A stretch of 64,000 nt of DNA from Ohtaekwangia koreensis (GTDB lineage Bacteria; Bacteroidota; Bacteroidia; Cytophagales; Cyclobacteriaceae): the NCBI RefSeq assembly GCF_900167975.1, contig NZ_FUZU01000005.1, forward strand, positions 5,001 through 69,000, written 5' to 3'. Under the pieces are notes generated by a model. That model saw only the letters and a list, made by a program, of their open reading frames with translations. It made no database searches and was not told the DNA's origin. Position numbers and translations under genes: made by a program. Below, in pieces: positions 37,741-47,328 of this stretch. Every line of letters starts with the position of its first letter. Positions within the stretch are counted from its first letter, which is position 1.

Positions 37741-38274
37741 ATGAGACACGGTAAGAAAGTTAACCATTTAGGCAGGAAAACAGCACACCGCGAAGCTTTG
37801 CTTTCGAATATGGCTTCATCGTTGATCCTTAATAAACGGATTACAACGACTGTAGCTAAAGCTAAGGCGCTTAGAAAATATGTGGAGCCGTTGATTACAA
37901 AGGCTAAGGATGATACAACACACTCAAGAAGAACTGTGTTTTCATACCTTCAGAATAAAGAGTCTGTGAAGACATTATTTGGAGAAGTTGCTGGTAAAAT
38001 AGCTGAGCGTCCAGGTGGTTACACACGCATCATTAAGTTGGCTGACACTCGTGTTGGTGACAATGCTGAAATGTGTCTCATTGAATTGGTTGACTTCAAC
38101 ACTCTTTATACGAAAGATGGTGCTGTGAAGAAGGCAAAGACACGCAGAAGCCGTAGAGGTGGTAAGAAAGAAGGCACTGAAACAACTTCAGCAGAAACTT
38201 CAGAAACTCCTGTAGCAGAAGTGAAAGCAGAAAAGAAACCAAGAAAATCGTCTCCTAAAAAGGACAAAGAATAG
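37741..38274 (+). CDS. rplQ: 50S ribosomal protein L17 with acidic/basic tail
   Basis: The 177-residue protein contains the L17 core ([37 protein letters not shown]) of about 125 residues. A tail follows that is Lys/Arg-rich and then Glu/Thr/Ser/Lys-rich, without visible domain. It ends the ribosomal cluster and is followed by a strong terminator. Confidence 0.97.
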   Translation: MRHGKKVNHLGRKTAHREALLSNMASSLILNKRITTTVAKAKALRKYVEPLITKAKDDTTHSRRTVFSYLQNKESVKTLFGEVAGKIAERPGGYTRIIKLADTRVGDNAEMCLIELVDFNTLYTKDGAVKKAKTRRSRRGGKKEGTETTSAETSETPVAEVKAEKKPRKSSPKKDKE

Positions 38275-38294
38275 TGTTAAAGAATATTCTATAT

Positions 38295-38328
38295 AAAGGA
38301 TTGAATGAAAGTTCAATCCTTTTTTTTT
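38295..38328 (+). terminator. Terminator of the ribosomal protein cluster
   Basis: An 11-bp stem (38295-38305 with 38312-38322) with a 6-nt loop runs into about ten T residues, 21 nt after rplQ. Confidence 0.93.
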
Positions 38329-38424
38329 GCCCGATTGGCAGTGAGTTTACATTTGTAATGGCTAAATTTTTAACGAACAGACATTGCAAAAACGATTTTC
38401 TATTTTAATCCTCAATTTCTAACG

Positions 38425-38432
38425 TATTTTTG
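38425..38432 (+). promoter_or_regulatory. Probable carA promoter -7 element
   Basis: TATTTTTG agrees with TAnnTTTG. It ends only 8 bases before the carA ATG, so the mRNA would be leaderless or have a leader of a few bases. No clear -33 TTTG stands at 19 bases. Confidence 0.5.
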
Positions 38433-38440
38433 TCACCGCA

Positions 38441-39553
38441 ATGCAGAAAAAAGCTTATCTACTTCTTGAGGACGGCCTTCTGGTGGAAGGTACGGCCATC
38501 GGAAAAATTGGTACCTCTGGTGGGGAAATCTGTTTTAATACAGGTATGACTGGTTATCAGGAAATATATACCGACCCATCGTATTATGGACAGATCATTG
38601 TAAACACAACGTCACATATTGGCAACTATGGCGCGCTGGATGAAGAGCAGGAATCTTCTCAGGCTCAAATTGCCGGATTAGTGGTGAATGATTTCGCTAA
38701 GGAATTCAGCCGTAAGTCTGCAAAGGAGAGCTTGCAAAGTTATCTTGAAACAACGGGAATCGTGGGTATAGCGGATGTAGACACGCGCATGTTGGTTCGC
38801 TACCTGCGAAGTAAAGGAGCAATGAATGCAATTATATCTTCCGAGCTATCTCCTGATCAGTTGATGCAAGAACTAAAGAAGATTCCTTCGATGGATGGTT
38901 TGGAACTTTCGTCTCGCGTAACAACGAAGGAAGCATATTTTGTGGGAGATAAAGATGCTTCGATCAAGATAGCTGTTCTCGATCTTGGTATTAAGAAAAG
39001 TATTGTGGAGAACCTGGCGGAAAGAGGTTGTTACTGCAAGGTATTTCCTGCGAAGACAACCTTCGAAGAGATGTCCTCTTGGAAACCTGACGGATATTTT
39101 ATTTCGAATGGCCCTGGCGATCCATCTGCTATGGACTATGCCATAAAAACAGTAAAGCAAACATTAGAGTCTGAGAAACCTGTGTTTGGAATTTGCCTCG
39201 GTCATCAATTGCTGGCACTTGCATCGGGTGTCTCAACCTATAAAATGCACCACGGACATCGCGGATTAAATCATCCGGTGAAAAATCTTGTGACAGGCAA
39301 GGGTGAAATGACTTCACAGAATCATGGCTTCGCGGTGAGCGAAAAGGATATAGATAAAAATCCAAATGTAGAGGTGACTCACGTTCATTTGAATGACAGC
39401 ACCATCATGGGTATACGGAGAAAAGATAAGAAGGCTTTCTCCGTGCAGTATCACCCTGAAGCTTCACCAGGACCACATGACTCGCGATACCTTTTCGATG
39501 ACTTTGTAACGATGATAAAATCAGAAGTAAAAGATCCTTCAACGGTTTCGTAA
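38441..39553 (+). CDS. carA: Carbamoyl-phosphate synthase small subunit
   Basis: The 370-residue glutaminase subunit supplies ammonia to CarB for arginine and pyrimidine synthesis. An N-terminal domain (GEICFNTGMTGYQEI near 29) is followed by a class I glutamine amidotransferase with nucleophile Cys in FGICLGHQLLALASG (near 253) and the His/Glu pair in QYHPEASPGPHD (near 337). carB is not in the window. Its place after rplQ and before eno recurs in Cytophagales as I recall. Confidence 0.97.
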   Translation: MQKKAYLLLEDGLLVEGTAIGKIGTSGGEICFNTGMTGYQEIYTDPSYYGQIIVNTTSHIGNYGALDEEQESSQAQIAGLVVNDFAKEFSRKSAKESLQSYLETTGIVGIADVDTRMLVRYLRSKGAMNAIISSELSPDQLMQELKKIPSMDGLELSSRVTTKEAYFVGDKDASIKIAVLDLGIKKSIVENLAERGCYCKVFPAKTTFEEMSSWKPDGYFISNGPGDPSAMDYAIKTVKQTLESEKPVFGICLGHQLLALASGVSTYKMHHGHRGLNHPVKNLVTGKGEMTSQNHGFAVSEKDIDKNPNVEVTHVHLNDSTIMGIRRKDKKAFSVQYHPEASPGPHDSRYLFDDFVTMIKSEVKDPSTVS

Positions 39554-39558
39554 TCTGA

Positions 39559-40875
<1,317 letters not shown>

Positions 40876-40895
40876 TTATATAGTATCAATAACGA

Positions 40896-40925
40896 AAGCC
40901 AGAGCAACACGCTCTGGCTTTTTTC
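40896..40925 (+). terminator. Terminator after eno
   Basis: A 10-bp stem (40896-40905 with 40911-40920) with a 5-nt loop is followed by a run of T residues. Confidence 0.92.
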
Positions 40926-41021
40926 GTTTCTAAAAAAGTCAGATCACACTTACAGACCCGATATAGGCTTGCGAAAAACAATAACTTTTTATCTATCTTA
41001 GTATCACTTTTTTGAACTCGT

Positions 41022-41315
41022 ATGCTGAATAAATTACCAAAGCCGTTTCGTAACTTTTATGTTCTGACAGCCATTGTATTTTTTCTTTGGATGCTGCTGC
41101 TAGATCCCAATAACCTGATCGCACGATTTCAGTTAGGGGCCAAGCTTCGTTCATTGGAGAATGAAAAAGAATATTACGAAGAGAAAATCAAAGAGGTGGA
41201 GAAAGACAGAGACGAACTTTTTGGGGATAAAGAATCAATCGAAAAGTTTGCCCGTGAGAAGTACTTGATGAAGAAAGAGACGGAAGACATCTTTATTGTC
41301 GAGAAAAAAGACTGA
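41022..41315 (+). CDS. DivIC/FtsB-like septum formation protein
   Basis: The 97-residue protein has a short cytoplasmic start, one membrane helix (about 12-27) and a periplasmic coiled coil (about 42-75), ending in the FAREKYLMKKETEDIFIV block typical of DivIC/FtsB. These proteins link divisome parts FtsL and FtsQ. It follows eno, a pairing also seen in gammaproteobacteria (eno near ftsB). A TATCTTAG at 40994-41001 may be its promoter. Confidence 0.85.
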   Translation: MLNKLPKPFRNFYVLTAIVFFLWMLLLDPNNLIARFQLGAKLRSLENEKEYYEEKIKEVEKDRDELFGDKESIEKFAREKYLMKKETEDIFIVEKKD

Positions 41316-41391
41316 AGTATTGATACCCGTTGCAATAGGGGGAAGTCTTATTTTATCTGTCTTAGTATAAACCGACTAATGTCTGCATAAC

Positions 41392-41949
41392 ATGAAAAAG
41401 ACTCTATTAACCTTGATTGCCTTGTCGCTATGTACGTTTGCTATGGCGCAATGGGGAGAAGAAGAAATGAGCGATGAACCTACGCTGCGCGAAAGAATTT
41501 TTACAGGCGGAGGATTTGGACTTAGCTTTTCAAGCTATAATGATTTCGTTTCAGTGTCACCGCTCATTGGTTATAAAATAACTCCTAAGTTGGCGGCAGG
41601 AGTTCAGGTACAATATCGTTATACTCGTTATAAGCAAATTACCCCCAAGATTTCTACGAATGATTACGGTATAAGTCCTTTTGTCCGATACAATATATAT
41701 AGTCCCTTTTTTATACAAGCTGAATACGAATATTTGAATTATGAGTTTCCAATCTCAACAAGTGAGAGTATACGGAAACAGTACAATAGCTTTTTAGCCG
41801 GAGGTGGTATATTTCAACCCCTTGGAAGACGTGCAGGATTCTATGCTATAGCACTCTACAATTTTAGTTATAGAGCAGCCGGAATAAATGAAGTAACTCC
41901 CTATGATAGCCCGCTTGTGTTACGTGTAGGTGTAACAGCCGGCTTTTAG
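41392..41949 (+). CDS. Small outer-membrane beta-barrel protein
   Basis: The 185-residue protein has a signal peptide (about 1-19, ending AMAQ) and then alternating hydrophobic/aromatic strands with a C-terminal Phe, as in small porin-like or OmpW/OprF-type barrels. TPKLAAGVQVQYRYTRYKQ and the YNFSYRAAG strand illustrate the pattern. It converges with the dehydrogenase gene, overlapping by 4 nt. Function not assigned. Confidence 0.75.
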   Translation: MKKTLLTLIALSLCTFAMAQWGEEEMSDEPTLRERIFTGGGFGLSFSSYNDFVSVSPLIGYKITPKLAAGVQVQYRYTRYKQITPKISTNDYGISPFVRYNIYSPFFIQAEYEYLNYEFPISTSESIRKQYNSFLAGGGIFQPLGRRAGFYAIALYNFSYRAAGINEVTPYDSPLVLRVGVTAGF

Positions 41950-43022
41950 AAAGCTACACCAAGTTTAGCACCCAGTTGCTGCAGGTCTTCGACAACCTTG
42001 TGATTAAGAGGTATACCTTCTTTTAATCGTTGTGCACTCATTTCTCTTTCAGGATCACCTGGTATCAATACACGTTCTTGTCCTTCTATAGTTTTAGCAG
42101 AACGGAAACGATTAATCCAGTTGTCCATATGCTGTTTGAATTCATCAGCAGGACGAAATGCATCAACGCGCATTGCTCCGAAGAAGTGACCTATACCTTC
42201 GCCAACAGGATCACTTGGAGGATTTAAGAACGCAACAAAAGGCGGAACCCACGGTCCATAGTTCGCACCGGAGAGAACAGCAGAGAATATATCTACCCAT
42301 GCTCCTAGGCAATATCCTTTATGACTTCCATGTTCGCGGTCGCTTCCTAAAGGAATAAGTGCACCACCACTCTTGGCTTCATTGGGATCTGTAGAGGGTT
42401 TGCCATCTTTAGTTTGTATCCATCCTATAGGAGCATTCAGATTTTTTCGTTGAAGGATTTCAAGCTTGCCATTCGCGGCAGTGGTAGTAGCAAAGTCGGC
42501 AATAAAAGGAGGTTGTCGATTGGCAGGTATAGCAACCGCTATAGGGTTCGTTCCGAGTAATCGCTCAATTGAAAATGTAGGAGCTACCAATGGACTCGCA
42601 TTAGTCATCGCTATGCCAATCATATCGTGTGGCAAGGCCATCATCGCGTGGTGCCCGGCTATACCAAAGTGATTGGAGTTCTTAACAGCAACCCAACCCG
42701 TGCCAGCAATTTTTGCTTTTTCAATTGCGATATCCATAGCTTTGGGTGCCACAACCAATCCTAATCCACTATCACCATCTACTACGGCTGTGCTGGGCGA
42801 CTCATGCACAATGCGCACGTTCGGTTTTGCATTCACTCGCTTTGCTTCCCACAGCCGCACGTAACCAGAGAGACGTGCTATACCATGAGAATCAATACCA
42901 CGTAAGTCCGCGTTGAGCAATACCTCCGTAGCAAGCGTTGCTTCCTTTTCCGGGCAACCGATGTGCCTGAAAACATCCAACGTGAAATTTTGCAGGGAGG
43001 CGAATGAATAAATCTTGTCCAT
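41946..43022 (-). CDS. Ldh_2-family malate/L-lactate dehydrogenase-like oxidoreductase
   Basis: The 358-residue protein belongs to the MDH2/YbiC family of NAD(P)-dependent dehydrogenases acting on malate, lactate, ureidoglycolate or related 2-hydroxyacids. Visible are the RGIDSHGIARL block (catalytic His, near 48), KNSNHFGIAGHHAMMAL (near 118), TNASPLVAPTFSIERLLGTNPIA (in parts, near 141) and GSHKGYCLGAWVDI (near 233). Substrate is open. It is transcribed away from the barrel gene. Confidence 0.9.
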   Translation of the reverse strand: MDKIYSFASLQNFTLDVFRHIGCPEKEATLATEVLLNADLRGIDSHGIARLSGYVRLWEAKRVNAKPNVRIVHESPSTAVVDGDSGLGLVVAPKAMDIAIEKAKIAGTGWVAVKNSNHFGIAGHHAMMALPHDMIGIAMTNASPLVAPTFSIERLLGTNPIAVAIPANRQPPFIADFATTTAANGKLEILQRKNLNAPIGWIQTKDGKPSTDPNEAKSGGALIPLGSDREHGSHKGYCLGAWVDIFSAVLSGANYGPWVPPFVAFLNPPSDPVGEGIGHFFGAMRVDAFRPADEFKQHMDNWINRFRSAKTIEGQERVLIPGDPEREMSAQRLKEGIPLNHKVVEDLQQLGAKLGVAF

Positions 43023-43078
43023 AATAAATTGATAGGGACAAATATATAGGTCTTCCTGAAATATCAGTATACCTAATC

Positions 43079-45313
43079 TTATACTGCCGAAGATATAGGA
43101 AAACTAACCGTAAACATGGTGCCTTCTCCTGGCGTGCTGGTTACATCGATCGTTCCGTTCAGTGCATTTATTTGTGTTTTCACAAGGTAAAGACCGAGTC
43201 CTTTACCTTCTACTTCCAGATGAAAACGCTGGTATAGTGTAAATAATTTATTGCTGAATTGTTCAAGATCTATTCCTATACCATTATCGCGTACAAGAAA
43301 CCCAACGTGTGTGCTGGTTTGAAAAGTTTTAAGTTCAATAACAGCGCTCCTGCCGGGAGATCTGTATTTTATAGCATTGGAAATAAGATTGTAGAGAATA
43401 CTATAGAAGTAACTTTTAATTGAGAAAAAATGTGTGCACGCAGTGAAGTCAGTTACTACTTCAATGTCTTGACTTGTTAGCTGCAGCGCAAGCGTTTCTT
43501 TTATAGTGTTGAAGAGTTCACCTATATCGAGCCATTGTTTAGACTGCGAGTGATCGCTTCGGATCTCAAGAATTTTTGTTAAGTCGTGAATTACTTCATT
43601 GAGTTTTGTTACCGAAGTAAAAAGGTGATTCAATAATGTATTGAGTGCTTCATTTTCTATAGGCTGTAATTTGATCAATTGCGCGAGACCTAATATAGTG
43701 GCCACCGGCCCGCGAAGGTTGTGCGATGCTATAAATGAAAATTGAAGAAGGTCATTATTGTGCATCACTAGTTGTTGAAGAATCCTGGTTCGTTCTTCCT
43801 CTTGCTTCTTACGCAAGCTCACATCCTGTCCTATACCAATGATAGAATTATCAGACAATTGAATCATGCACCAGCTCATGTCCAATACATTGCCGGAAGG
43901 AGTGGTGATTTTAAAGTCACGCCATCTGCCGTCATGCAACTGAATAAACTCGATCGCTTCCTGTTGTTGTTGATCATCCGGAAAAAGCTCTTTCAATATA
44001 TATTTGTCGGCTACGTCTTTCATAGGGCGCTGCAACGTACTCTCCCAATATTTATTAATAAATTTGATTCTTCCGTGGATATCAAACAGCACAATGACAA
44101 GTGGTAAGTTATCGATGAGCCGTTGCAGTGCTTCTTTCTGCCGGATTAATTCAAGCTCGGCTTGCTTTCGGGAAGTTATATCTGTTATTATACCATCTAG
44201 TCGTATAGGCATACCGGTATAGTCTTTGGTCATCCAAATTCTGCTGGTAACCCACTTTTGTTTTCGCTGCTTGCTGATAATACGATGCTCAATTTCTGTG
44301 TAGGATTTTTTAAGCAGTTGCTTATGCATATCCTCTATCGTTGCTTCCGGATTATCATCGATCATGGTTTCATTTAGCAGCTTGTTGTTTTCATAGAACT
44401 CACGTGACGAGTAGCCGAAAATTTCTTCCGCAGCATTGTTGACAAAATCTATCTGTATTTCTTTCTGCCCTACAAATTTTGCAGACCACACCATGTCTTT
44501 TAAGGTGCTGAGTATACTGTGTAGTTTTTCCTGGCTTTGGCTGACGAGCGCATTGGCCTGCTCCTGAATTTTCTCTTGAGCCGCAGAGAGCTGATCATTT
44601 GTTGAAAGTAATTCTTCGTTTGTAGTGACAAGCTCTTCATTGGTACTTACAAGGTCACGGTTCGCATCATCCAGCTGGCGCGTTCTTTCGTTTATTTTAT
44701 TTTCAAGTGTAGTATTCAATTCGTGAAGTTGCTGTTCAAATTTTACACGCGCTGTTACATTGTGCGACAGGATCAACTCTGCATTCTTCCCGTTCCAGTC
44801 CATAGCATACGATGTGATCTCGACCCAGATCATCTCACCATTTTTTCGAACATGTCGCCACGTCCCCGAAGTATATATACCCCTGGGGATATTCAGAACG
44901 GCTTGCTCAAGTTTGGGAATATCTTCGGCAGGTCGGATGTCGCGAATCGTACGCGAGAGGAACTCTTTTTCGGTATAGCCATATTCACGTATAGCCGCTT
45001 CGTTTACAGCTAAAAATGAAAGTGTATCAATGTCATATACCCACATCGGATTGGGATTCTTCATAAATAACTTTTCATAATCGGATATTTTTTTATGAAG
45101 CTGTATACTTAAATTATTGATGAGTATATATAGTAGAAAGGCGGAAAAAATCAGGAAAGAAAGGCGAACAACTGCCTGTAATAAACTCATCTTTTGCTCT
45201 GATGCTGTATTTAAGTATGAGTCCAATAGAATTGTACTACCATAAATCCACGCGATGCCTACTGTTAAATAGATCAACGTAATTTTTAATGACTGCCCCG
45301 ATTTTTTAAACAT
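43079..45313 (-). CDS. PAS-domain sensor histidine kinase
   Basis: The 744-residue kinase has two N-terminal membrane helices (about 10-30 and 44-66), a PAS domain (about 78-192), a coiled coil with a repeating STNEEL/TTNEEL heptad (222-245), two more PAS domains (about 262-385 and 393-500) and a kinase core with phospho-acceptor His531 in SHNLRGP. N-box NLISNAIKYRSP and G boxes DNGIGID and GKGLGLYLVKTQ follow. SHNLRGP replaces the common HDLRTP form, a variant frequent in Bacteroidota. There is no adjacent regulator. Confidence 0.9.
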   Translation of the reverse strand: MFKKSGQSLKITLIYLTVGIAWIYGSTILLDSYLNTASEQKMSLLQAVVRLSFLIFSAFLLYILINNLSIQLHKKISDYEKLFMKNPNPMWVYDIDTLSFLAVNEAAIREYGYTEKEFLSRTIRDIRPAEDIPKLEQAVLNIPRGIYTSGTWRHVRKNGEMIWVEITSYAMDWNGKNAELILSHNVTARVKFEQQLHELNTTLENKINERTRQLDDANRDLVSTNEELVTTNEELLSTNDQLSAAQEKIQEQANALVSQSQEKLHSILSTLKDMVWSAKFVGQKEIQIDFVNNAAEEIFGYSSREFYENNKLLNETMIDDNPEATIEDMHKQLLKKSYTEIEHRIISKQRKQKWVTSRIWMTKDYTGMPIRLDGIITDITSRKQAELELIRQKEALQRLIDNLPLVIVLFDIHGRIKFINKYWESTLQRPMKDVADKYILKELFPDDQQQQEAIEFIQLHDGRWRDFKITTPSGNVLDMSWCMIQLSDNSIIGIGQDVSLRKKQEEERTRILQQLVMHNNDLLQFSFIASHNLRGPVATILGLAQLIKLQPIENEALNTLLNHLFTSVTKLNEVIHDLTKILEIRSDHSQSKQWLDIGELFNTIKETLALQLTSQDIEVVTDFTACTHFFSIKSYFYSILYNLISNAIKYRSPGRSAVIELKTFQTSTHVGFLVRDNGIGIDLEQFSNKLFTLYQRFHLEVEGKGLGLYLVKTQINALNGTIDVTSTPGEGTMFTVSFPISSAV

Positions 45314-45497
45314 TTGGATAACTTTAAATACACCGTTCGGAGTAAATGGGCTTGTAGCGTAGAAAAGTAGCGATTTCCTGCTTATTTTTTCCTTTTTGTG
45401 GTCAGATTATACACTGAAATACGTATGAATAAAAAAATCGGACTACACGTATGGAAAAACGATCCCACATACATCTTACTAAAAAATCAATCCTGAT

Positions 45498-47105
45498 ATG
45501 AATAAAGCGATGATATGTTTTCTGCTGTTATTGAGTTCTCCGGTAATAGCACAAAAACAAAAAACTGTTGACTCCAAGATCAACCATGTAACTGTATTTC
45601 TTAGCAGAGCGCAGATTGAACGCGAAGTAAGAACCCAGGTGGAAGCGGGTAAAACTGATTTAATAATTACAGGCCTCACCTCCCAACTTGATCAGCAAAG
45701 TATACAGGTTGCAGGCAAAGGCAATTTTATAATACTCGGTATTACGCATCAGCAAAACTATTTGAGTGAATTGAATACACCGAGGTCGCTTCGCATATTA
45801 AAAGACTCTGTAGAATTTTTTCAGAAACAACTTTTGATAGAACAAAGTCAGAAGGAGATATTGAATAAAGAAGAACAAATGCTTTTGAGTAATCAGAAGA
45901 TAGGTGGCACTAATCAAAATTTAACCGTTGCCGAGTTAAAGGGTATGGCGGATTTTTACCGCACACGATTAGGTGAAATTGTCATCGCCAGAATGAAGCA
46001 TGATGATAAAATAAAAAAGATAAACGAACGGTTGACCAAAGTGCAACAACAGATTCAGACACAGAACGAATTATATACCCGTAATACAAGTGAGATTGTA
46101 GTGAGCATCTCGGCCGATGCTCCTGCCACGGTTCAGCTGGATGTAAATTATATAGTGGCAAATGCCGGTTGGCAACCGCTGTACGATCTGCGGGCACTCA
46201 ATACAAAAGCTCCCGTGCAACTGAATTACAAAGCAAATGTATACCAGAGCACTGGAGAAGAATGGAAAAACGTAAAGCTGAAGTTATCAACAGCGAATCC
46301 CAATCAAGGTGGATTAAAACCGGAGCTATATGCGTGGTATCTCGACTTTGATCAGCCTATATATAGGGGGCTGCAAGGAAAGGCAAGTGGTGTTAGAATT
46401 AAATCAGCGGCACCCGCTATGGCCATGGATAAAGAAGAAGACGCCATGGAGCCTCCCGCTGAAACAACTGCTGATTTTGTAAGTACAGTACAAACTTCTT
46501 TGAATACGGTATTTGATATAGCTTTGCCCTATACGGTAAGTTCATCCAATAAACCAACATTGGTAGACATCCGTAAGCAGGAGTTAAAATCCGATTACCT
46601 ATACTCCGTTGCTCCCAAGCTTGATGCAGATGCTTTCTTAATGGCGCGCATTGTTGGCTGGGAGGAACTGAGCTTGCTGCCCGGAGAAGCCAACGTTTTT
46701 TTTGAGGGTACATTTGTAACGAAAACATTCATCGATCCGAATAACATTAAGGATACACTTTCTATCTCTCTGGGAAGAGATAAACGGATTGTTGTAAAGC
46801 GTGAGAAATTGAAGGACTTCAGTTCGCGTAAAGCTATAGGTTCTAAACAATCGGATAGTTATGCATACGCGATCTCGGTGCGTAACGCGAAGACAGAAGC
46901 TATAAAAATTATAGTGGAAGATCAGGTGCCCGTTTCACAAAACACCCAGATCGAAGTGACCGCTACAGAACTTAACAATGCGAATTATACTCAAGAAACC
47001 GGTAAACTTATTTGGGAGATGACTGTGCAGCCAAACGAGACGCGGAAAGTGGTTTATAAATTCGATGTTAAATATCCGAAAGGCAAGATTATCCCTGCAT
47101 TATAA
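45498..47105 (+). CDS. DUF4139 (MuiA-like) exported protein
   Basis: The 535-residue protein has a signal peptide (about 1-18), the N-terminal MuiA domain (INHVTVFLSRAQIEREV near 28), a coiled coil (about 105-185) and the DUF4139 beta-rich C-terminal region starting with ADAPATVQLDVNYIVANAGW near 202 and ending in ETRKVVYKFDVKYPKGK. The family name comes from a mucoidy-suppressing protein in Citrobacter; its molecular role is not known. Confidence 0.85.
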   Translation: MNKAMICFLLLLSSPVIAQKQKTVDSKINHVTVFLSRAQIEREVRTQVEAGKTDLIITGLTSQLDQQSIQVAGKGNFIILGITHQQNYLSELNTPRSLRILKDSVEFFQKQLLIEQSQKEILNKEEQMLLSNQKIGGTNQNLTVAELKGMADFYRTRLGEIVIARMKHDDKIKKINERLTKVQQQIQTQNELYTRNTSEIVVSISADAPATVQLDVNYIVANAGWQPLYDLRALNTKAPVQLNYKANVYQSTGEEWKNVKLKLSTANPNQGGLKPELYAWYLDFDQPIYRGLQGKASGVRIKSAAPAMAMDKEEDAMEPPAETTADFVSTVQTSLNTVFDIALPYTVSSSNKPTLVDIRKQELKSDYLYSVAPKLDADAFLMARIVGWEELSLLPGEANVFFEGTFVTKTFIDPNNIKDTLSISLGRDKRIVVKREKLKDFSSRKAIGSKQSDSYAYAISVRNAKTEAIKIIVEDQVPVSQNTQIEVTATELNNANYTQETGKLIWEMTVQPNETRKVVYKFDVKYPKGKIIPAL

Positions 47106-47134
47106 GCTGTTACTTTAATACTATATCACATATG

Positions 47135-47178
47135 TCGGGTAGCAATTTCGCTAAGAAGTTGTTACCCGATTTTGTTTT
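47135..47178 (+). terminator. Terminator after the DUF4139 gene
   Basis: An 11-bp stem (47135-47145 with 47159-47169; one G-T pair) around a 13-nt loop is followed by TTTTGTTTTT. Confidence 0.88.
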
Positions 47179-47277
47179 TAGGTATATATAAACCTTTTCG
47201 TTCCATATATAAAAAAATAGTTTTAATTTGGGATGATGAAAGGACTGTGTGATTGATTTTTAAGCGTAAATGAATTG

Positions 47278-47310
47278 AAGGCCAAATTCTGTAAACTATT
47301 TTGGCCTTTT
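47278..47310 (+). promoter_or_regulatory. Hairpin in the TonB receptor leader
   Basis: AAGGCCAAA (47278-47286) pairs with TTTGGCCTT (47300-47308), loop 13 nt, followed by TTTT. It lies 19 nt before the best ATG of the receptor gene and resembles an attenuator, and it makes the far upstream TTG start unlikely. Confidence 0.55.
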
Positions 47311-47328
47311 AAGAGAATACTAACCTAT

